Shown here piece by piece: positions 15,933 through 23,058 of a DNA stretch of 30,863 bases (its first letter is position 1; every line of letters starts with the position of its first letter). Both the position numbers and the translations under genes were made by a program. This DNA comes from CAIWXH01 sp964555675 (GTDB lineage: Bacteria; Chloroflexota; Chloroflexia; Chloroflexales; Chloroflexaceae), in assembly GCA_964555675.1 (NCBI GenBank), contig CAZKTU010000060.1:1-30863 (forward strand). The letters run 5' to 3'. The notes below the pieces were generated by a model. That model did not search any database. It was not told the origin of the DNA and saw only the letters and a program-made list of their open reading frames with translations.

Positions 15933-18638
15933 ATGTCGCGTGTAGTTATTGTGCCCTTCGTGCGCCTCGCGCTGGTTGGTATCTTGCTGGTTCTGGCGGG
16001 CGCGCCGACGGGCGTGATCGCCCAGGGGGCGACGTCAGTTGCGGGGCAGGTGCGTTTCGCCGACGGCGCCCCACTCGTGTACGCCGATGTGGTTGCCAGG
16101 CGCTTTGATGCCCCCGGCACGGCGTCGACGATCAGCGACCTGGCGGGCAACTTCACCCTGAGCCTGGCCCCCGGGCTGTGGCAGGTCGAAGTTGTGACGC
16201 TCTCGAGCACCGCACAGTGGATGTCGATTGACGCCCCGGCGACGCTGACGGTCACGGCGACGCCGCCGGCGCCCCTGAGCCTCGTGGTCGAGCGCACCAC
16301 CACCCAGCTGGTGGGGCGGGTGCTCGGCGACGACAACACGCCCCTGCCGCTCGCGCCGAGCGCGCCCGCGCCGACGGTCGAGGTCTGGAGCGATGACCAT
16401 TATGGGGCCAGATCGACGCCGATCGACGCGACAGGCGCTTTCACGCTGCCCCTGGTGAGTGGGCGCTACAATCTGGTGCTTAACCTCGACGCGGCCTTCT
16501 ACGCGAACTACGATGTGCCGCTGCCGGTGGTGACCGAGGTCCCGGCTGATGGGGTTGTGTCGGTCGGCGAGATTATCGTCCCGCTGCGCAACGCCGTGAT
16601 CGAGGGTATCGTCGAGCAGCAGGGGGTCGGCGGGCTGCCCGGGGTGCAGGTGTACGCCGTGGGCGAGGACGGCGGCTACAGCGAGACCGTCAGCGCTTCG
16701 GGCGGCACCTTCAGCATGGCTGTCCCGGCGGGGATCTGGGATGTGATCGCTATACCGAGCGGCTCGGGGGCCTACGTGAGCGGCGACAGCGTGGTCAGCG
16801 CCGAGGCCGCGCCCGGCGCGCCGGCCAACGTGACGCTGACGCTTGTGCCCGCGGCGCGGCAGATCCAGGGCAGCCTGGTCGGGCCGGGCGGGTCCGTGGC
16901 GAGCGATCTCGAGGGGTGGGCCTACGCCCGCGAGGCCAATAGCGACGAGATCGTGGCCTACACCGACGTGAGCGGGGGCGTCTTTAGCCTGAATGTGCCC
17001 GCCGGCTCGTTGCGGGTCGGGGTCTTGTTGCCCGCCGATAGCCCCTATAGCCTGGTCGCCGACGAAACCCAACCCCTGGCCCGGCTGGCGGCCGGGGCCC
17101 TGAGCGGGCGCCAGCAGGAGGCGGCCGAGCGGGCGCCCTATGAGCGGAGCCTCACGGTCAGGCCGCTGGGCGAGGGCGCCCTGGAGTTGGCCCAGACGAC
17201 GGTGGTGACGCTGAGTGTGACGAGCAACAACCGGCTGATCACGGGGGTCGTGCGCGACCCGAGCGGGGCCGCCCTGCCCGATCTGCCGCTGCTGGTCACC
17301 GCCTCGCCCGAGCAGCCCGGGGCCGCCCCGCAGAGCGCGCCGGTGGGTGCGAACGGGGCGTATCAGCTGAGCGTGAGCCCCGGCCTGTGGCGGCTCAACT
17401 ATAGCTTCGGGGCCGCCGCCGAGGGGTTGGCCCGCAGCCTGACCACGCCGATCAGCGTGACGGTGGGGGCCGCCTCGCCGATCACGCAGGACCTCGCGCT
17501 GCTGCGCCTCGACGGCGTGATCAGCGGGACGGTGATCGACGAGCAGGGCCGACCCCTGGCCGACCAGCGGATCTGGGTTGAGGCGGCGATCTATAGCGAC
17601 GAAACGCGCACCGCCAGCGACGGCAGCTTTAGCCTGCCGGTGCCCCTGGTGGCGGGCCGCCCGACGGGCTATGTCCTGGGGATCGACGCCACCTGCCCGA
17701 ACGACGCGAGCTGCCTGCTCGACCTGGCGCCGCAGTTGGTGATGGCGCAGCCGCGCCCGGGCGCGGGGAGCCTGGGCCTGGCCCAGCTTGGGACCCAGAT
17801 CTATCGGGTCAGGGGCTCGAACTCGGGCCGGACCGTGACGATCACCGGAAAGGTGACCAGTAACGGCAGCGGGGTTGACGACGCCGACGTCGAGCCGGAC
17901 ATCAGGGGCTCGAAGCGCAGCTCGGACGACGAGACCGAGGGCGGCGGGAACTTCAGGATTCAGGCCAGCTTCAACAACCAGGTCACCGAGATCTTCGGCG
18001 CAATCGAAGTCTCGAAGGGCCGGGCGAAAGGCACATATAACCTGGGCCGGCAGACAGTCACCTCGGCCATGACCCTGCAGCAGACCACGGCGATCAACGT
18101 CGGCGAGATTGCGATCGAGCCACTTGCCGATCTGCCGCCCAGTGTGGTCGACAGCTTTGTCGCCGCCGAGGGGTGGAGCTTCACCCTGGACGACGGCACG
18201 GGCATCAGGATCCCGCCGGGGGCGGTCGTATTGCCCCCCGATGCGGGCGGCGAGGTGCGCGTGGTGGTCGAGCCCATTCTGAAGCTGCCGGTCGACCCCC
18301 AATATACCTGGGCCGTGCCCTATGGCTATAACATCACCCTCTTCGCGAAGGCTACGGGCCTGGCGATCAGCGCACCCTTGAGCGCGCCCGCAGAGCTGAC
18401 GCTGCGCTACACCCAGGCCAACCTGACGGCCTACCTGGCGACGCCGGCGCGCTTGCGCCCGGCCCGCCTGGTCGACGGTAGCTGGTCGGCGGCCGACAGC
18501 TTCAGCCTCGACCAGGGGCGCGCCAGGGTTGTGGTGCAGACCAGCAGCCTGGGCACCTGGGCGATTGTACAGCAGCGGGGCGCGTGCCCCGGGTGCTGGT
18601 ATCTGCCGATCATCCGCACGAAGAGCTATGGACGCTAA
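15933..18638 (+). CDS. Secreted protein with repeated carboxypeptidase-regulatory-like domains
   Basis: A 901-residue exported protein. A signal peptide spans residues 1-~31 (VRLALVGILLVLAGAPTGVIAQG). The mature part is a string of about seven beta-sandwich units of the CarboxypepD_reg / prealbumin-like type, each opening with a pattern such as xGxVxDxxGxPLxxxxV (for example ITGVVRDPSGAALPDLPL and ISGTVIDEQGRPLADQRIWV) and containing a GxFxLxVPxGxW core. Near residue 740 there is a ZU5-like IPPGAV patch. The C-terminus is unusual: a CPGC pair then WYLPIIRTKSYGR. Such domains usually serve in cell-surface adhesion or as structural stalks. ATG 15933 is chosen because the signal peptide follows directly; a TTG at 15897 would place 12 extra residues before it and coincides with the predicted transcription start. 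Confidence 0.75.
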   Translation: MSRVVIVPFVRLALVGILLVLAGAPTGVIAQGATSVAGQVRFADGAPLVYADVVARRFDAPGTASTISDLAGNFTLSLAPGLWQVEVVTLSSTAQWMSIDAPATLTVTATPPAPLSLVVERTTTQLVGRVLGDDNTPLPLAPSAPAPTVEVWSDDHYGARSTPIDATGAFTLPLVSGRYNLVLNLDAAFYANYDVPLPVVTEVPADGVVSVGEIIVPLRNAVIEGIVEQQGVGGLPGVQVYAVGEDGGYSETVSASGGTFSMAVPAGIWDVIAIPSGSGAYVSGDSVVSAEAAPGAPANVTLTLVPAARQIQGSLVGPGGSVASDLEGWAYAREANSDEIVAYTDVSGGVFSLNVPAGSLRVGVLLPADSPYSLVADETQPLARLAAGALSGRQQEAAERAPYERSLTVRPLGEGALELAQTTVVTLSVTSNNRLITGVVRDPSGAALPDLPLLVTASPEQPGAAPQSAPVGANGAYQLSVSPGLWRLNYSFGAAAEGLARSLTTPISVTVGAASPITQDLALLRLDGVISGTVIDEQGRPLADQRIWVEAAIYSDETRTASDGSFSLPVPLVAGRPTGYVLGIDATCPNDASCLLDLAPQLVMAQPRPGAGSLGLAQLGTQIYRVRGSNSGRTVTITGKVTSNGSGVDDADVEPDIRGSKRSSDDETEGGGNFRIQASFNNQVTEIFGAIEVSKGRAKGTYNLGRQTVTSAMTLQQTTAINVGEIAIEPLADLPPSVVDSFVAAEGWSFTLDDGTGIRIPPGAVVLPPDAGGEVRVVVEPILKLPVDPQYTWAVPYGYNITLFAKATGLAISAPLSAPAELTLRYTQANLTAYLATPARLRPARLVDGSWSAADSFSLDQGRARVVVQTSSLGTWAIVQQRGACPGCWYLPIIRTKSYGR

Positions 18639-18694
18639 GGCATGTTTCAGGCGAACATGATGGTTCGCCTCGAAGCTGGACCGGCAGGGTGGAT

Positions 18695-18715
18695 GTGGAG
18701 GGCCAAGCCCTCCAC
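18695..18715 (+). repeat. Palindromic element, copy 1
   Basis: GTGGAGGGC-caa-GCCCTCCAC, a perfect 9-bp stem followed by GCCTCCC. It is the reverse complement of the copy at 19429 including 7 nt of flank on one side. It can act as a transcription-terminating hairpin for the secreted-protein gene, and looks like a repetitive extragenic palindrome. Confidence 0.6.
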
Positions 18716-18759
18716 GCCTCCCGCGAGCGAATAAAATGCCGTAAGGTGGAACCTTGTCT

Positions 18760-19410
18760 ATGCTTGACCTGAGCCTGTGGGAGGGGCGCTGCGCGGCCTT
18801 CTTGCAGGAGAATACGGCCGGCGACGCGGCCCACGACCTGGAGCATACGCGCCGGGTGGTGGCCAATGCGCGCGCCCTGGCCGCCGCCGAGGGCGCCGAC
18901 CTGGCGGTCGTGCTGCCGGCGGCCTGGCTCCACGACTGTGTGACCGTGCCGAAGGACTCGCCGCAGCGCCCGCTGGCCTCGCGCTTGGCGGCCGAGGCGG
19001 CCACGGGCTTCCTGGCCGCGGCCGGCTACCCCGCGGAGCTGTTGCCCGGCGTGGGTCACGCGATCGCGGCCCACAGCTTCTCGGCGGGGATCGCGCCCGA
19101 GACGCTCGAGGCGCGAGTGGTGCAGGACGCCGACCGGCTGGATGCCCTGGGCGCCGTGGGCATCGCCCGCACCCTGATGCTGGGGGCGACCATGGGGCGG
19201 CCGCTCTACGACCCCGACGAGCCCTTCCCGCTCAGGCGCGCGCCCAACGACGCGGTCGCCTCGCTCGACCACTTCTACACCAAGCTGCTGAAGCTGGCCG
19301 GCAGCATGACCACCGCCGCCGGCCGCGCCGAGGCCGAGGCTCGCACGGCCTTCATGCGCGGCTTCCTGCGGCAGCTCGCGGCCGAGATCGGGGCCGCGGC
19401 GCCGGATTGA
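18760..19410 (+). CDS. HD-domain phosphohydrolase (YedJ-like)
   Basis: A metal-dependent HD-superfamily hydrolase of 216 residues, cytosolic. Metal ligands are visible in order: His25 and His29 in AAHDLEHTRRVV, the His58-Asp59 doublet in AAWLHDCV, and Asp123 in VQDADRLDALGAVGIART. The length and the motif DADRLDALGA match the YedJ/uncharacterised HD family, whose physiological substrate is unknown; phosphomonoesters or nucleotides are likely. ATG 18760 has AAGGTGGAA 8 nt upstream; a TTG at 18754 would add only two residues. A TAAAAT 22 nt upstream may be its -10 box. The gene stands alone between two inverted copies of a palindromic element, and the next gene converges on it. Confidence 0.85.
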   Translation: MLDLSLWEGRCAAFLQENTAGDAAHDLEHTRRVVANARALAAAEGADLAVVLPAAWLHDCVTVPKDSPQRPLASRLAAEAATGFLAAAGYPAELLPGVGHAIAAHSFSAGIAPETLEARVVQDADRLDALGAVGIARTLMLGATMGRPLYDPDEPFPLRRAPNDAVASLDHFYTKLLKLAGSMTTAAGRAEAEARTAFMRGFLRQLAAEIGAAAPD

Positions 19411-19428
19411 TGCTTCGTGGTGGGAGGC

Positions 19429-19449
19429 GTGGAGGGCATCGCCCTCCAC
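19429..19449 (-). repeat. Palindromic element, copy 2 (inverted)
   Basis: GTGGAGGGC-atc-GCCCTCCAC preceded by GGGAGGC, matching the reverse complement of copy 1 at 18695-18722; the CCACC about 2 nt after the stem is also shared. Together the copies flank the HD gene in opposite orientation. Confidence 0.6.
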
Positions 19450-19457
19450 AGCCACCT

Positions 19458-19474
19458 GGGGGCCGCAGGCCCCC
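19458..19474. terminator. GC hairpin between convergent genes
   Basis: GGGGGCC-GCA-GGCCCCC, a 7-bp stem with a 3-nt loop, in the 114-nt gap between the convergent HD and CHAT-SIR2 genes. No T-run follows on either strand; a bidirectional terminator role is plausible together with the palindrome at 19429. Confidence 0.45.
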
Positions 19475-19524
19475 GCACCCGGCCGCGGGCAGCGGCGAAA
19501 CGCGCAACTAGGTTGCGAACCTGT

Positions 19525-21585
19525 TCAGCGCCCACCGCTCTTCTGCCACTCCTTCTGGAGCTGGCGGGTGAAGTCGTCGGCGCCGCCCCAGAAGAGATCG
19601 ATATTCACGTCGCGGAAGTAGCGCTCCATGTAGCGCGAGACCCCGCCGGGCGAGAGGACCTGGCCCTCTTCGGGGACGATCTGGCCGGCGATGTTGGTGT
19701 AGCGCTTGCGCCGGTTGCCGCCCTCGTCGCTCATCAGGCTGCGGAAGAGCACCCGGAAGCTCCAGTCGTCGAGGCGGAAGCCGAGGAAGAGCAGGGCCCG
19801 GTCGACCAGGGCGGCCCTGACGGCGGGCGGGATGAGCTCGCGGTTGCGGGTGGCCCCGATCAGATAGTCGAAGTAGTCGTCCTCGGTGAGCACCAGCGAG
19901 TCCTCGTTCTCGACCGAGCCGAAGAGATGGAAGACCAGGGGGCGCTCTTTGCTGGGCTTGTAGTCGGAGCCCTCGTCGAAAAGCGAGGGCAGATCGACCA
20001 GGTACTCATTCCAGCGCAGTAGCTCGACCTGGGGCTCGCGCTTGGCGGCACGCAGGGCTTCTTCGAGCAGGGTATCGATCGCGGTGGTGACATACACGGC
20101 GAAGGGCAGCTCGGCGAGGACCTGGTGCGGGTCGTGCTGGCCGCGGGCGCGCAGGGCGGCCGAGACGGCGGCGAAGACCTCGGGGAGGGGGGCCTGGCTC
20201 AGGTCGCCCGGGAAGTGCTTGCCGTAGCGGGCGATCAGCTCGCCGCGCAGGTAGCTGAGCAGCTCGTAGCGCGGGAACTGGGGCTCCTGGTTGACGCTGA
20301 GGAACTGGGCGACCGAGGCCAGATCTTCGCGCTGGTGGGGGGCGAGGGGGAAGTTGTACTGGGCGGCCCAGCGGCCGGCGACCTCGCGGGGCGAGCCGAT
20401 GATGCTCTCGGCGAGGCCGGGGCCGATCACCGGGGTGCAGTTGCCCGCGCCGATATTACGGGTGATCTTGGGCCACTGCTCGAAGGGCCGATCGCCGCCG
20501 AAGCCGGGGTCGTACCAGATCTGGCCGCTGCGCAGGCGCATAAAGAGCACGGGCATCCAGTGGTCGTCGCGGGCGCGCACGCTGCCGCGGGCCACGGCCA
20601 TAGCCCCGTCGATGGCGCCCTCGCTGCTGAGCTGGGCGAAGAAGGCGGCCATAAAGGCCCCGGCGGTCTCGAGCGAGACCTTGCCCTGCATAGCGATCAC
20701 GGCGGGGATGCCGGCCTCGGCCAGGCGCGGGCCAAGGGCGGCGAGGGGCGCGCCGTCGGCGGTGAGGCCCTCGCCGGCGCTCTCGCACGAGGCGAGGACG
20801 ACCAGACGCGGGCGGCGGCGCAGCTCGCTGATCTGCTGGACGAGCTCGGCCCCGGGGGTGGGGCGCTGCTCGGCCGCGTCGAGCCAGAGGTAGGGCTCGC
20901 CGTCGACCAGGGCGCCATGGGCGACCAGATAGAGGATATCGAAATTCTCGCTGCCGGCGTGGCCGTCGCGCAGGGCGCTGATGATTGCGTCGAGGGTGAC
21001 CTGGCCCTCGCCGCTGAGGGCGGCGACGGGCACGGCGCCGAGGGCGGCCTGGGCGCGGGCCAGCTCGGCGGGGGCGTCGATAGGGGCGAGGTTAAAGGCG
21101 GCCAGGTTGGGCGGGGCGGCGACGGCGACGAGGGCGCGCAGGTCGGCGCGGGCCCGCAGGCGCACGGGGCGCCAGTCGCGGCTGGCCAGGTAGCGCGAGA
21201 AACGCACCTGCTGGCCGAGCAGCAGGGGCTGGCCCGCGGGGTCGCGCAGCAGCTCCCAGCGCAGGGCGTGCAGCTCGGGGGCCGAGGGGCCGATAGCGAG
21301 GCGGACGCGTAGGATGGCGTCCTGGCCGGCGGCGCTGGCCATCGTCTCGGCGACGGCCTGGCGGAAAGCTGGGGCGGCGTAGAGGCTCTCGCTGAGCTGG
21401 GCGCCATAGGCGGCGGGGTCGGGCTCGGCGGCGCGCAGGGCAGCCCAGTCGAAGCGGACCACGCCGGGCGCGCCGGGGCGGACCTCGGCGTCGCTGTCGG
21501 GGGCGGTGTAGCGCAGCTCGGCCGTGTAGCCCTCGGACTCGCGCCGATGGAGGGCGATCTCGAGGTCGGCGACAGGGTCAGCCAT
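19525..21585 (-). CDS. CHAT protease - SIR2-like domain fusion protein
   Basis: A 686-residue two-enzyme fusion. Residues ~100-350 form a CHAT (caspase-HetF-associated-with-TPR) peptidase: the catalytic pair is His223 in YLVAHG and Cys267 in VVLASCES, 44 residues apart, followed by GIPAVIAMQ typical of CHAT. From ~375 to 640 there is a SIR2_2-type Rossmann domain: GAGNCTPVIG at ~379, a YVTTAIDTLLEEAL stretch at ~498-511, PLVFHLFGS with His553, VLTEDDYFDYL, and FLGFRLDDW. In Sir2-type NADases the Asn of TTN/QN is needed for catalysis; here that position is Ala502. The start MADPVADLEI at 21585 is preferred, since a longer ATG at 21630 overlaps a -10 box. No partner gene is adjacent. CHAT and SIR2 effectors are both known in bacterial immunity, but immunity is not shown here. 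Confidence 0.85.
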   Translation of the reverse strand: MADPVADLEIALHRRESEGYTAELRYTAPDSDAEVRPGAPGVVRFDWAALRAAEPDPAAYGAQLSESLYAAPAFRQAVAETMASAAGQDAILRVRLAIGPSAPELHALRWELLRDPAGQPLLLGQQVRFSRYLASRDWRPVRLRARADLRALVAVAAPPNLAAFNLAPIDAPAELARAQAALGAVPVAALSGEGQVTLDAIISALRDGHAGSENFDILYLVAHGALVDGEPYLWLDAAEQRPTPGAELVQQISELRRRPRLVVLASCESAGEGLTADGAPLAALGPRLAEAGIPAVIAMQGKVSLETAGAFMAAFFAQLSSEGAIDGAMAVARGSVRARDDHWMPVLFMRLRSGQIWYDPGFGGDRPFEQWPKITRNIGAGNCTPVIGPGLAESIIGSPREVAGRWAAQYNFPLAPHQREDLASVAQFLSVNQEPQFPRYELLSYLRGELIARYGKHFPGDLSQAPLPEVFAAVSAALRARGQHDPHQVLAELPFAVYVTTAIDTLLEEALRAAKREPQVELLRWNEYLVDLPSLFDEGSDYKPSKERPLVFHLFGSVENEDSLVLTEDDYFDYLIGATRNRELIPPAVRAALVDRALLFLGFRLDDWSFRVLFRSLMSDEGGNRRKRYTNIAGQIVPEEGQVLSPGGVSRYMERYFRDVNIDLFWGGADDFTRQLQKEWQKSGGR

Positions 21586-21628
21586 AGAGCGGTGGTAGGA
21601 TAGGTCTGGCAGAGGGGGACGCCAGGGC

Positions 21629-21634
21629 ATTATA
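21629..21634 (-). promoter_or_regulatory. -10 box for the CHAT-SIR2 gene
   Basis: TATAAT on the minus strand, about 45 nt before the MADPV start. It rules out the upstream ATG at 21630 because that codon lies inside the box. It also lies 16 nt before the divergent cupin start, so this short region carries both promoters. No clear -35 box. Confidence 0.5.
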
Positions 21635-21650
21635 GCACTGAGGAGGAGCT

Positions 21651-21974
21651 GTGAGCTACTTCACGGACTACCGCGAGCATGTCGGGGTCGGGGCCGAGCG
21701 CTGGTTCAAGAGCACGATCTTCGTGAGCCCGAACATGCTGGTGGGCATGGACTGCCTGGAGCCGGGGCAGGCCCAGCCGGCCCACAGCCACGCCGGGCGC
21801 GACAAGTGCTACTTCGTGGTCGAGGGCGAGGGCGAGTTCAGCGTGGGCGATGTGACCCAGCGGCTGGGCCCGGGCGGCCTGGCCTGGGCCCCGGCCGACA
21901 TCGCCCACGGCGTGGTGAATGTGGGCGCGGGGCGGCTGACCCTGCTGATCGCCATGGCGCCCGAGCCAAAGTAG
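21651..21974 (+). CDS. Small cupin-domain protein
   Basis: A single-domain cupin of 107 residues. The first metal-binding motif is PAHSHAGRDKCYFVVEGEGE, with two His and Asp-Lys in place of the more usual Glu; the second is PADIAHGVVNVG with the last His. Proteins of this size may be isomerases, dioxygenases or simple ligand sensors, and the sequence does not tell which. The GTG start at 21651 has AGGAGGAG immediately upstream and MSYFTDYRE is a natural N-terminus. It ends 9 nt from the convergent stop of the reductase gene. Confidence 0.8.
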   Translation: MSYFTDYREHVGVGAERWFKSTIFVSPNMLVGMDCLEPGQAQPAHSHAGRDKCYFVVEGEGEFSVGDVTQRLGPGGLAWAPADIAHGVVNVGAGRLTLLIAMAPEPK

Positions 21975-21983
21975 AGGCAGGAG

Positions 21984-22874
21984 CTACGCGCCGACCTCGA
22001 CCCCGGCGAGGCGCTCGAGGGCTTTGATCAGGGCGTGGTTGCCCTCGGCGCCGAGGCCGGACTGCTGGAGGGTGCGGTAGAGCTGGTAGATCTGGCTGGT
22101 GGCGAGCATGGGGGCCCCGACCTGGTCGGCGGCCTGCAGCACCAGGCGCAGGTCCTTCTGCTGGAGATCGATGGTGAAGCCGGGGCGCCAGTCGCGGGCG
22201 AGGCACTGGGGGCCGCGATTGGCGAGCATCCAGCTGCCGGCGGCCCCGCCGGTGACGGCGGCGAGGGTCTTGGCGAGGTCGACGCCCGAGGCCTGGGCGA
22301 AGACCAGGGCCTCGCTGACGGCGAGCATGGTGCCGACGACGAGGATCTGGTTGACCAGCTTGACGCTCTGGCCATCGCCGACGGCCCCGACGTGGGTGAT
22401 CGTCTTGCCCATGGCCTGGAAGAACGGCATGGCCCGGGCGACATCGTCGTCCGCGCCGCCGACCATAATGCTGAGGGTGCCTTTGGCGGCGCCCTCGCTG
22501 CCGCCGCTGACCGGGGCGTCGAGGAAACGGGCGCCCTTCGCGGCCAGGGCGGCGGCGATATCGCGGGCGCCCTGGGGGCTGATCGTGCTCATATCGACGA
22601 AGAGCGCGCCGGGCCGGGCGCCGTTGATGGCGCCCTGCTCGCCGAGGAGAACCTCGAGCACATCGGGCGTGTCGCTGACACACGAGAAGATCACATCGCA
22701 GCGGGCGGCCAGCTCGGCGGGGCTGGCGGCCAGGGTGGCCCCTGCGGCGACGAGCTCGTCGGCGCGGGCGGGGGTGCGGTTCCAGACCGTCAGGTCGAAG
22801 CCGGCCTTGAGCAGATTGGCGGCCATGCCGCGGCCCATGATGCCCAGGCCAATGTAGCCGACGCGCTCAGTCAT
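21984..22874 (-). CDS. NAD(P)-dependent beta-hydroxyacid dehydrogenase (3-hydroxyisobutyrate dehydrogenase family)
   Basis: A 296-residue beta-hydroxyacid dehydrogenase, reducing or oxidising short hydroxyacids such as 3-hydroxyisobutyrate, tartronate semialdehyde or glyoxylate-type substrates. Visible motifs: dinucleotide-binding YIGLGIMGRGMAANL at the N-terminus, NRTPAR following the second strand (Arg at that place favours NADPH), substrate motif DAPVSGGSEGAAKGTLSIMVGG, catalytic Lys172 in QSVKLVNQ, and KDLRLVLQAADQ in the C-terminal helical domain. GGAG precedes the ATG by 6 nt. Its probable promoter (TTTGCG / TAAAAT) brackets a palindromic operator shared with the divergent LacI-type gene, so it is likely co-regulated with sugar uptake. 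Exact substrate is uncertain; garR/mmsB-type names are not assigned. Confidence 0.85.
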   Translation of the reverse strand: MTERVGYIGLGIMGRGMAANLLKAGFDLTVWNRTPARADELVAAGATLAASPAELAARCDVIFSCVSDTPDVLEVLLGEQGAINGARPGALFVDMSTISPQGARDIAAALAAKGARFLDAPVSGGSEGAAKGTLSIMVGGADDDVARAMPFFQAMGKTITHVGAVGDGQSVKLVNQILVVGTMLAVSEALVFAQASGVDLAKTLAAVTGGAAGSWMLANRGPQCLARDWRPGFTIDLQQKDLRLVLQAADQVGAPMLATSQIYQLYRTLQQSGLGAEGNHALIKALERLAGVEVGA

Positions 22875-22909
22875 TGCGGTCTCCGTATGCTATGCGGGGG
22901 ATCGGGCCT

Positions 22910-22939
22910 ATTTTAGTCCTGGGAGCGCTCCCACGCAAA
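22910..22939 (-). promoter_or_regulatory. Promoter of the dehydrogenase gene
   Basis: On the minus strand TTTGCG (22939-22934) and TAAAAT (22915-22910) are 18 nt apart. The spacer ends with, and mostly consists of, the operator TGGGAGCGCTCCCA, so binding of the regulator should block this promoter. Confidence 0.5.
22920..22933. promoter_or_regulatory. LacI-family operator O1 (TGGGAGCGCTCCCA)
   Basis: A perfect 14-bp palindrome with the central CG typical of LacI/GalR operators. The same 14-mer is known as the binding site of CebR in Streptomyces and CelR in Thermobifida, and similar sites are used by other LacI-type sugar regulators. It lies between the divergent dehydrogenase and LacI-type genes. 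Confidence 0.75.
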
Positions 22940-22970
22940 TCGAAAATGAGGTATAATGTCCGCACCGCCC

Positions 22971-22998
22971 TTGACAAGCAGGCAATCTATGTTAGTAT
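22971..22998 (+). promoter_or_regulatory. Promoter of the LacI-type regulator gene
   Basis: Consensus TTGACA (22971-22976), 16-nt spacer, TAGTAT (22993-22998). A second -10-like TATAAT is at 22952-22957 and might serve an upstream start site. Operator O2 starts at the base after this -10. Confidence 0.7.
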
Positions 22999-23012
22999 TG
23001 GAACCAGTTCCA
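22999..23012. promoter_or_regulatory. Second palindromic operator O2 (TGGAACCAGTTCCA)
   Basis: TGGAAC and GTTCCA are perfect inverted arms around a CA centre. The site covers the predicted transcription start directly after the -10 box, the classical place for autorepression. Its arms differ from O1, so either the regulator tolerates both or a second LacI-type protein binds here. Confidence 0.55.
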
Positions 23013-23058
23013 CACTATGACTGTTCCTGTCAAGGTTGACCCGGATGTAGGAGGTGCC

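Noticed and set aside
16035..19004. Very long open frame on the minus strand (989 codons)
   Set aside because: It runs opposite to the secreted beta-sandwich gene and the HD gene, has low-complexity R/G/A/Q-rich composition and no domain. Such antisense frames arise from GC-rich third positions.
11624..21585. Calling the nSTAND-WD40, HD hydrolase and CHAT-SIR2 genes one defence island
   Set aside because: They are on different strands, have separate promoters, and are interrupted by a secreted-protein gene. No other defence marker such as a nuclease, TIR protein, reverse transcriptase or phage remnant is present, so co-function is not supported by layout alone.
21628..21630. Upstream ATG as start of the CHAT-SIR2 gene
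   Set aside because: It lies inside a minus-strand TATAAT and has no ribosome site. MADPV at 21585 begins the folded region.
22920..22933. Naming the regulator CebR or CelR from the perfect 14-mer operator
   Set aside because: The site is shared by several LacI-type regulators, and the linked importer and malQ suggest alpha-glucosides. A gene symbol would be over-precise.
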